DNA from: Doryteuthis pealeii
Taxonomy: Eukaryota > Mollusca > Cephalopoda > Myopsida > Loliginidae
DNA: 64,000 nucleotides
NCBI GenBank assembly: GCA_023376005.1
Contig: CM042141.1
Location: 96,386,092 to 96,450,091, forward strand
Direction of reading: 5' to 3'
Part shown: piece after piece, positions 56,191 to 64,000 of the stretch
Numbering within the stretch: position 1 is the first letter of the stretch
Layout of the letters: each line of letters opens with the position of its first letter
The notes under the pieces: generated by a model
Told to the model about the DNA's origin: nothing
What the model saw: only the letters and a program-made list of their open reading frames with translations
The model's database searches: none
Position numbers and translations under genes: made by a program

Positions 56191-56396
56191 TTGGTTTGGA
56201 GGTTGATTTTGAAGGCTATCACAATGCAGGTGTAAAGAAAAAATAAGGTAACTATGGTGTTGTTTGTTAACCTGTGATTTATTCTTAATATTTTGAAATA
56301 TAAATCACAGGTTAACAAACAACACCATTGTTACCTTATTTTTTCTTTACACCTGCATTGTGATAGCCTTCAAAATCAACCTCCAAACCAATATAT
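56187..56396. repeat. Palindrome (right-arm copy)
   Basis: TTGGTTTGGAGGTTGATTTT to AAAATCAACCTCCAAACCAA. Equivalent of 1465-1669. Confidence 0.85.
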
Positions 56397-56426
56397 ACAC
56401 AATGCTTCAAGCAAATTATAAAACTC

Positions 56427-56469
<43 letters not shown>

Positions 56470-56479
56470 CATACTATTA

Positions 56480-56770
56480 AAAAAGTGTGGTATAATAGTT
56501 ATTGTCATAGGAAATGTACTTGGTGATACAATTTAAAATCCTGGACAAGGCTGTTTGCATTTCACATAAGGCTAATAGTAATACACTTGGTAAAAGTTTG
56601 AATCCAAAAATTCTCCCTCCAGCTGTAGGGCAGACTGGGATCTTTAATCTTGGTTAGGCAACCAGTCCAGGAGAAGGAAAAATAATTCACACCAACTTTA
56701 CTCCACTTAAGAACTGACCTTGTGTCATATCCTACTTGTGACAGAGAAGAGGGATAAATACATAAATACC
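56480..56770 (+). mobile_element. SINE-A (right-arm copy)
   Basis: AGTGTGGTATAATAGTTATT head to AGAGAAGAGGGATAAATACA. Confidence 0.8.
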
Positions 56771-57168
56771 CATGAAAACATAAATCTAGATGTATGTTAG
56801 TAATGCTAAATTTCTGTATGAATTTAACTCTTTGCCTACTTTAAACCACTCACAGCAGTTCTCCCACCACAGCAATCCTACTATAAGCAAAGTACAAAAA
56901 CTGATGGTTAGTTCATTATAATTGAGTAGAAGGACTCAGATTACAATAATAATAGGACTTTATTTGTATAAAATGAGTGTTGAGGTGAATAGTGAACTTT
57001 GAAATATCCCATCATGCAGGTAAAAAATACCAAGAAAATTTGGTACAGCCTGCGGGAAAATTTGGTAAGCAAAGAATTAAAAAAAAAAAACAACTTACAA
57101 ATATAAATAAGCACAAGACACGCAGAAATATAAGATATTGTTGAACTTCTGAAAATGTATGTATTTAC

Positions 57169-57466
57169 TGTAGAATACTAAGTCCAATTACCGTCGAATT
57201 GGCAAGACGAGACGGCAAACAGTCGTAACTGAATACGATTCTGAAATGCCGTAATGACCACTGAAAAGTGGCAGGATTTATGGAGCCTCAGAGGACCCTA
57301 CAAACCAAGCAGCCAATCAGGACTCAGGGAATGGACTCACCCAAATGCATGGGTGGACTGTCCTGAATTCCCATAAATACCAGTTGTCTTGACACTGGTG
57401 CAGTTAGACTTGGCCAGTCACATTGCTCAAACCAATTGTTGACTGTCTAACTGACTTACTTCAATA
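57169..57466 (+). mobile_element. Solo Gypsy LTR, 298 bp (right-arm copy)
   Basis: TGTAGAATACTAAGTCC to CTTCAATA with TTTAC at 57164-57168 and 57467-57471. Confidence 0.88.
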
Positions 57467-57471
57467 TTTAC

Positions 57472-57729
57472 CAAACCGACAAGGTCTATTTTTAAATAGA
57501 GTTTAACGTTTAAATTTAGAGTTTTCCTTCTTCTAGACTGGTTGCCATACCAAGATTAAAGAGCCTAGTCTGCCTACTACTTACCCATAGCTGGAGGGAG
57601 AATAGATTGATGCATAGTTTTCCCAAGGGTATTAGCACCGTGAAATGCTACCAGCCTCATCCTAGATTTGAACTTATGCCACCATGTCCATTTCCTATGA
57701 TCATAACCATTACACAATGTGTGCCTCCA
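57472..57729 (-). mobile_element. SINE-A (right-arm copy)
   Basis: ACCAGTCTAGAAG complement block, TACCCATAGCTGGAGGGAGA, inverted head CATTACACAATGTGTGCCTC. The 16-base target repeat is present as in the left arm. Confidence 0.8.
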
Positions 57730-57947
57730 CTCAACTTCTGAAAATGTAAGTGAACAAAAGAATATCAAAAACTGCTGAGCAAGACTTTCACTCACAATTG
57801 TGTAAAGATAATCAACTTAAGAACACGTAATGATAAGTGTCCTTTCAAACTTGACTTGAACATTTTTGAAATGTTTGATGTGGTCCCCATGACATTTCTC
57901 ATGTGACACAAATGTAAATAAAATAGCAACACTACTAAAGACTGTCA

Positions 57948-58062
57948 CATGATGTAATGGTTAGCAAGCTAGATTAGCAGACCATTGGGAGTTCGATTCT
58001 CACTGGGTGCACCATACTTCTAAGACATGACTAACCTATGCTTAGTAAATAACTCTACTACA
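57948..58062 (+). mobile_element. SINE-D copy
   Basis: TGTAATGGTTAGCAAGCTAG, GGGAGTTCGATTCTCACTGG, tail TATGCTTAGTAAATAACTC. Confidence 0.85.
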
Positions 58063-58149
58063 GACTAAGTTTTATTACTTTCTTTTATGCTTTCTTTTCA
58101 ACAAAATTAACTTTTATTGATATATAGTATTCTTGATTGACTGATTGAT

Positions 58150-58262
58150 TTTAACAGTATGTCAACCCATGTGGGGTTATTCTATGCGTGGAGGTTAGGG
58201 AATTGCATACATTGCACTTTATATTTACATTTTTGTGTGTTTTTTTTTTTAGGGGGGGGGGA
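58150..58262. repeat. SINE-tail-like repeat with poly-G end
   Basis: GTATGTCAACCCATGTGGGG-TTATTCTATGCGTGGAGG, related to 40195-40275, followed by T and G runs. Confidence 0.45.
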
Positions 58263-58661
58263 GGGAGCAGGGGTAATATTTCATTTTAACAATAGTTTTT
58301 AATAATAACTTTCTAAGGAACTGATCATAATTACGTTTATAATTTTTGGTATAATTTCTTTCAAGAAGGACAATCCATGTCAACATTTTCAGATAGGTCC
58401 TTTGTATTGGTTGTGTTAAAAAAAAAACATTGTCTAATGAGAGATAAATATCCACTTTCTATTAGTGTTCTGAATAGAGAAGGCAGACAAAAATAAGATT
58501 TTCCTCAATACTTATAAAGGATTAAAAATAAATAAACTTAAAACTCAAATAAAATGTGAAATAGAATTACAAACATACATAAAGGAAGTCCTATCCAAAA
58601 GTCCAAGAGACATCAAAAAGAAAAAGAAAAGAAAAAAAAGAATGTATTTCCTAGTGATCAA

Positions 58662-58918
58662 TCTGGTTTAGCTCAGTCAATAGAGCATCCGCCTAGGAAT
58701 CAAAAGGTTCTAATCTGAGTCCGTTACCTGTACCCACCAACTCAGCAAAGCATAGCTTGGGTAATTTGATCTGTGCGGCAAAGTGGGGAGTTGACAATAG
58801 GTGAGGCACTCCAACTAAGCAAAAAAAAACAAAAAAACTTAGTCTAACACTAGCGAAAAGGGGATAGACTCCCTTGCTATTCAGCTGATACCGACAATAG
58901 GTCACTCTGCCAACTTTT
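58662..58918 (+). mobile_element. SINE-B copy
   Basis: TCTGGTTTAGCTCAGTCAAT head, body GGGGATAGACTCCCTTGCTA. The box B region is disturbed. Confidence 0.85.
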
Positions 58919-58954
58919 TATATATATATAAGACATACATAAATACTGTACATA

Positions 58955-59303
58955 CAGCGGTACCTTGACTTGAGAGTTTAATTCATTCTGCTTGTAAATC
59001 AATTTTTCTCACTGAAATAAACTGAAATGCCATTAATCTGTTTGTATTGTATAAAAACATAATACAATAGAATGTAATGAATTATGTGCTGTTTTAATGG
59101 GTTTTTTTTTATAAATAATAATTTTCTTTGGGCCAAAAAATTTGGAAACTTAAATGTTTTAGTGAACTTATTAACACAAGCATATCTGGTGCTTGCTTAT
59201 ATCTCAAATTTTAACTCTCAACACCAAGCAAAATGTTTTAAAAAAAAGTGACAGCTTATAACTCAGAAAACTCATAAGTTGGGCCACACATAAGTAAAGG
59301 TAC

Positions 59304-59307
<4 letters not shown>
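58955..59307. mobile_element. MITE-3 (353 bp)
   Basis: Left CAGCGGTACCTTGACTTGAG and right AGTAAAGGTACCACT are inverted termini (consensus CAGYGGTACCTT), in TA-rich flanks. Internal ATTAATCTGTTTGTATTGTA. No transposase. Confidence 0.7.

Positions 59308-59339
<32 letters not shown>
59308..59339. repeat. (TA)n microsatellite
   Basis: About 16 TA units. Confidence 0.95.
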
Positions 59340-59342
<3 letters not shown>

Positions 59343-59344
59343 AT

Positions 59345-59820
59345 TAAAATAAATAAAAAGCGAACTTTATCTTCAAAATCCATCCAGAAAACAATGACAA
59401 GTTGAATGGGATTAGCATACAATCAAGATACCTTATTAACATGTATCAAAAGAGCTATTAATCCAAAGAGTATTAAAAAATAACAGCAGCAAGTCAGGTA
59501 TTGTCATCAAGTTATTAAATCAACCTGTCTCATAATTGCCTGAAGGCTAAATATGCTTGAAATTGTTTAATTACTTTTTTTTTGCATTATAAAGAGGAAA
59601 TTACCAAAATAGTCAGAGAATGGAGGTTGTAGGAAATACAAAGGAATACAATGAAATACTTGAAAGATTTTTAAAAAAAAAAGGAAAAAAAAGTGAATTA
59701 ACATTTATTGATATTATCTCATGGATATTATATATCATATAAAATATGAATATGTGTAGAATAGATATCAAATGCTAACATTTATACAAGTTCTTTTAAA
59801 ACATACTTATATATTCAGGA
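59345..59820. other. No gene or repeat recognised
   Basis: AT-rich, with A-runs at 59671-59690. Confidence 0.5.
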
Positions 59821-59853
<33 letters not shown>

Positions 59854-59860
59854 GACATAC
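59821..59860. repeat. (TA)n(CA)n microsatellite
   Basis: Abuts the left end of MITE-2 copy 3. Confidence 0.9.
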
Positions 59861-60146
59861 ACACATGCTGATAGGTACGCGTCCTGCATCCCTGACCCAC
59901 AAAAATCTAAAAGGACGCAGTAAAATTGTATCCATGTGTCCCATGTTTTTCTTTTTTCCTCCCTCACTATTTCAAGCTAAGTGTAAATACATTTCAATAG
60001 TTTATTAGAAACGAATTACACAGGATAGGTTACAAGGTAGGAGTTGGATTACTTTAGTTGGGACCCATAAATTTTGCCGGGGACTCATTCAAAGCAAATA
60101 TGTGCATCCCAGGATGTACTAAATCAAAAAGCTATCAGCATCACTG
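59860..60146. mobile_element. MITE-2, copy 3 (about 287 bp)
   Basis: ATGCTGATAGGTACGCGTCC to AGCTATCAGCATCACTG. An internal block (TTTCCCCAGATCATAAATAA region of copy 1) is deleted. Confidence 0.75.
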
Positions 60147-60149
60147 TAT

Positions 60150-61538
60150 ATACATACATACATACATACACACAGACACACACGTTTAGTTAAAAAGAAC
60201 AGAAAAGGAAGAATGTATTATTCTTCTTTATGAATCCAGATCAAATAATGTCTTATTCATAAACAAGAAATGTTTTTAAATAATACAAACCTTCATCCTT
60301 GTCTGTTCTTTTTAATCAAATATGCATTAACAAAAAACTACTGCCCAAGTATACATTGTTTTAATAATATGTACACACACGTACACACACACACACACTG
60401 ACCATCCACCTGTCATTTTTAAACATATTCCCAAATCAGTGAGTATAATATTGTCCATAAACTCCAGCAACAGAAATATTTTTAACTCAACTAAAGTTGA
60501 ATATGAAAGGCAGTGATTATCCAAATAAATCAATGTTTATAAAAAAAAAGGAAAGAAAAACACCATTAATAATAAAAGAAATAAGAAGGAATGTCATATG
60601 GTTTTAACCCACCTTTTAATAATACAGTTAAAATCAAAGTGGGAAATGTTTATTAATCTAATAAATACTTCACCATAACCAACAAATTACACAAACCCTT
60701 CAACAGAAATTCTCTAAGAGAGTTATTAGCTGTACAGAAAATATGTTTTAATTAATGAAAAGACCTAACAATAAAGTGTTAAAAATGATGAATGCCTTGT
60801 AGATGCCAAATGTTTAACATTTTAACTACCAAGCCACTGTTAAAACTGGAAGTGAATTCTAATACGGCATATAATGGAGCCACTGAAAAATCTTGAAATA
60901 ACATTTTTACAACCATGAAATATCATTCAAGTGGTGGTGTTATGCTAATAGTACAACACTATCAAAGTTGATATAGGAGCAAAGACAAGAAAATCCAATC
61001 CTAATCAAGTGGAAATTGATTAAAAAGATATCAGTATATGGATCGTGTTTAAGAGGGAAGCTTAATTTAAGTACAGGCATAAGAATAAGAATCTGTTTAT
61101 ATCTCCTAGAACCTGTATGAAAAAAAGAAAAACTACTTTGTTATTCTTAATTATGTATTTTTAGAAAGCAAGAAAATTTAAAAAAAAATTTTTTAATGAC
61201 ATATAGATTTTTATTAAATGTACTTATTTTTCGAATGTAAGGGAATTTTTATTTTTTAGTATGTAATGTAAGGGTGTTATTTATTATTTTTGAACAACAT
61301 AAGAGACTTTATTTTCAAAAATTAAAAAAGGGAAGAGGAGTAATAGATACAATGAATTTGAAGAAAAAAAAAAAAAAAAAAAAAAGCTTGCATTTATCAC
61401 TTGAAGATCTGAAATATGGAAACTTACAGTTGCGATTGATATGATGCTTTTTAAAATATAAACAGCTTTTATATTGAATATTGAGAACTCTTACAGGAAT
61501 GACTACAAGACAACCATAAGTTGTCATTTATATTTTTC

Positions 61539-61540
<2 letters not shown>
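60150..61540. other. No gene; AT-rich with short microsatellites
   Basis: (ATAC)n at 60150-60170, (AC)n at 60380-60397 and an A22 run at 61365-61385. Nothing coding. Confidence 0.5.
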
Positions 61541-61579
<39 letters not shown>

Positions 61580-61608
61580 ATATATATATATTACACACAC
61601 ACACACAG
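61540..61608. repeat. (TA)n(CA)n microsatellite
   Basis: TA repeat with a TTATTA break, then CACACA. Confidence 0.9.
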
Positions 61609-61631
61609 TAAAGAGTGTGTATTCATATGTA

Positions 61632-61850
61632 TCTACCTAACCACTCTACAAAAGCAGAATGCGACACAAGGTCAATTTTTAAGCAGTTTAACAAGGTTGA
61701 ATTCAGAATTTCAGACCAGTTGCTATAACAAGGTTAAAAAGCGCAGACTGCCCTACTATTTTGCCCATAACGGAGAGAGAATAATTAGATTTATACCTTT
61801 CCCAAGGGTATTAGCGCTATGTCCATTGCAAACAGTCTCGTCCAGCATTT
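61632..61850 (-). mobile_element. SINE-A copy, head truncated
   Basis: TATCTACCTAACCACTCTAC, ACCAGTTGCTATAACAAGGT, GTCTCGTCCAGCATTTGTGT. Confidence 0.8.
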
Positions 61851-62653
61851 GTGTTACTTCATATATATATATATTTATTGTGTTGTTGTATGTGTGGTGT
61901 GTGTCCTGTCTGCTAAAATTAACACATGCGTATTTGAACAATAAAAGTGAATGCCCTATAGCGGATATAAATTATTTTCTGTTACTAAGGAGAAAATAAC
62001 GAAAAGGAAATAAAAACTATCAACCTTTCGCTAAATCCATCTCCTCTACTTCCCAAAAATAATATAAACATTCTATTATGAAACCAAGTTAATGAAAACA
62101 ATCATTAAACATAGTAGCCCACCTTTTATTATAAACTAGCTAGTTAGTTTAAAGGTAGTTTCATTCGAACAATAAAAATGAACAAACATTAAATGCTATA
62201 TACTATTGAGCGTGAGTCAGTAAATTATGATCACTATATTGTTATTGTTTACAATCAGAATTGTTGTTTCATGAAGTAAAGATGAAAATGGGATACTTAT
62301 TTATATAAGACCACAGGTTGATTTTCAATTCAAAATTTATCTTTTAATATAGATCAATATTTGCCATTAACTTTTTATTTTGTGCGTAGACCATAACCAA
62401 TAGTTTCATTTCCCTAAAAACTTTAGTGGAAGCGATGTTACATTAAGCTCTGCAAGATAAACTAGAGTATGTGTAATCACTATTTGTTAAGCAGAATCCA
62501 TCGATACACACACACCAATACCCCACATAAATACATAGCAGACAACTATCGCTATTAAATTTAAGTGTAAATATAAAGTTCAAAACTCTCCAACTTATTA
62601 TTGATATAGGATAAATACCCTACCTCACTCCACTCTCCTGTGCACCAGAAAGA

Positions 62654-62743
62654 ATGAAACCATGGTGGTTTTATGCACCGAATTATCGATATCAGTTCAA
62701 GAGATGGGAAGAATTTGACTCTAACTTAGGGAAAGAGTTATAA
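62654..62743 (+). CDS. Tiny ORF, 29 residues, speculative
   Basis: ATG...TAA reads MKPWWFYAPNYRYQFKRWEE and ends FDSNLGKEL. The aromatic/basic composition is unusual for AT-rich noise. No known family or splice site was identified. Confidence 0.15.
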   Translation: MKPWWFYAPNYRYQFKRWEEFDSNLGKEL

Positions 62744-63009
62744 ATAATAGATCTAATTATTGCTCCACACTCAGTCTATAATTTCCGCTCGTTAATGGGC
62801 ATGCACCATATCAGTGGCCACATAACCATAAGCCAAAGTTCAATCGGTCAACAGGCAGTACACTACATGACCGCTATACATTTATAATAAACCTTCTCCG
62901 TTTTATCATAAAAAGAAACTGTTCTGACATTCCTCGAAACATTAACATATACTCTCTGTCAGATTAATTATACATCGCTTAACAAAAGCAGATATAAGGA
63001 ACCTTTGAA

Positions 63010-63159
63010 ATGTTCCGTCGAGTATTGCGCAAGCTTATATTGCAAGGTAACGAAACTAGGTGGCGATCCAGTAAATATAACAAGAAGGATAACATGGCTA
63101 ACAGGAACGCATTTATTTGTAGAGAGTTGATCCGTTGTTCAGAGTACAAATACAAATAA
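63010..63159 (+). CDS. Short ORF, 49 residues, possible mitochondrial-type N-terminus
   Basis: ATG with G at -3 starts MFRRVLRKLILQGNETRWRS, an Arg-rich amphipathic start like a mitochondrial presequence, and ends at TAA 63157-63159 overlapping AATAAA (63155-63160). CAAG/GTAACG at about 63046 could alternatively be a splice donor, making this a first exon. It lies in the most CpG-rich part of the right end. The family is unknown. Confidence 0.25.
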   Translation: MFRRVLRKLILQGNETRWRSSKYNKKDNMANRNAFICRELIRCSEYKYK

Positions 63160-64000
63160 ATATTTAATGTTAAATTTTATGGATCATAAGTGTACAAGAT
63201 TAAAATAAACTAATCTATTATGTTATAAATATTATTTAGATTCAATATATTAGGATCGTGATAAGAGGTAATGTTGAAATTATGAAAATTAAAAGAAAAC
63301 TTTGAAGATCGAGAAATACTTATCTTTAATTTGCATCATAGTCATTTGACTACGATTGTTGTCGTGATTTGATTACGCTCCATAATATCCACGTTATAGT
63401 ATAGGTTGAGTTAAGTCTCATATTCCAACTGTTATTACACTGATCTGTTTTTAATCTATATTTGTATGGGAGATAAAGCAAATATCAATTGAATTTACTA
63501 ATTCGTCGACAACTAAGATGTATCATGTTATCAATAGTTAGTAAACGAAGGACAAAATCAAAGTTCAAGTGAATGATATAAATCTGAAACAAAAGTCTTC
63601 CTTCTTCATGTTTTTTTCTTGTTTTTCTAAATATTATTTTTCTCTGCAAACATTTCAGTATGAATATCTAATTACTACCTCTCATAATTCAAACCTATTT
63701 TATATTAAGTGTGATAGTCAATTATATGAAAAGTATCAATAAAAAAAGTCTTCTTATATGTTGTTTCAATAGATAATAATACATTTAATCAGGCGGCATC
63801 CTCTTGCTCTATCCAAAATAACAAAAAATAGAGATAATAAATAACTTGTTCCATTATTCAAATTATCCATATTACATATCATCGAAATAACATAAGTATA
63901 ATTTATAATAACACACACACACATTAATATAATGATATCATTAGAGAAGGTATTGATTTTTTATGTCTTTACGATAAAGATAGCAGACTACGAATGTCTT

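Larger units (their letters stand above)
53144..57859. repeat. Right arm of the 4.7-kb inverted duplication
   Basis: Complement of 1-4719 with the same order of LTRs, SINEs and palindrome. Unlike the left arm it is embedded in continuous sequence on both sides, so this is the likely true locus. Confidence 0.95.
61870..64000. other. Repeat-poor region, candidate single-copy DNA
   Basis: No SINE, MITE or long microsatellite from 61900 to 63900. CpG is locally higher at 62640-63140 (for example GTTCCGTCGAGTATTGCGCA, GGTAACGAAACTAGGTGGCG). It may include a promoter or first exon, but none is provable. Confidence 0.4.

Overview
The window is intron-rich, repeat-packed eukaryotic DNA of an animal, AT-rich overall. 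Long tRNA-derived SINEs, RTE-type LINE scraps, a Ty3/Gypsy remnant, foldback elements and dense (TA)n/(CA)n arrays fit a lophotrochozoan. I infer a mollusc, most likely a cephalopod, from repeat style only. There is no bacterial gene, operon or CRISPR. SINE and MITE family letters and numbers below are my own labels.

Layout. 1-4719 is a near-identical reverse complement of 53144-57859 and stops at a 200-N scaffold gap (4720-4919). Just after the gap is the orphan last exon of an unknown + strand gene (4923-5033) with a poly(A) signal at 5351. From 5.4 to 42 kb there is almost only repeat: SINE families A-F, MITEs, Helitron ends, a broken mariner, LINE fragments and a 5'-deleted Ty3/Gypsy provirus-like remnant with its 3' LTR (35.8-37.6 kb). 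A candidate hammerhead ribozyme lies at 41543-41584.

The only convincing long protein-coding sequence is a 428-codon exon on the minus strand (CDS 42413-43696, whole exon 42413-43849). It has a clear splice acceptor, a good start context and a consensus donor. It encodes a disordered N-terminal region with clathrin/AP2-like short motifs. The rest of that gene must lie at lower coordinates, in introns filled with repeats, or outside the window. From 44 to 62 kb repeats resume, including the right inverted arm. 62-64 kb is repeat-poor and more CpG-rich and has two short protein-like ORFs.

The genes seen do not form a pathway. The main biological content is the layered mobile-element record (nested insertions with target-site duplications). 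The main technical content is the inverted arm beside the gap, which looks like an assembly artefact (second haplotype placed inverted).
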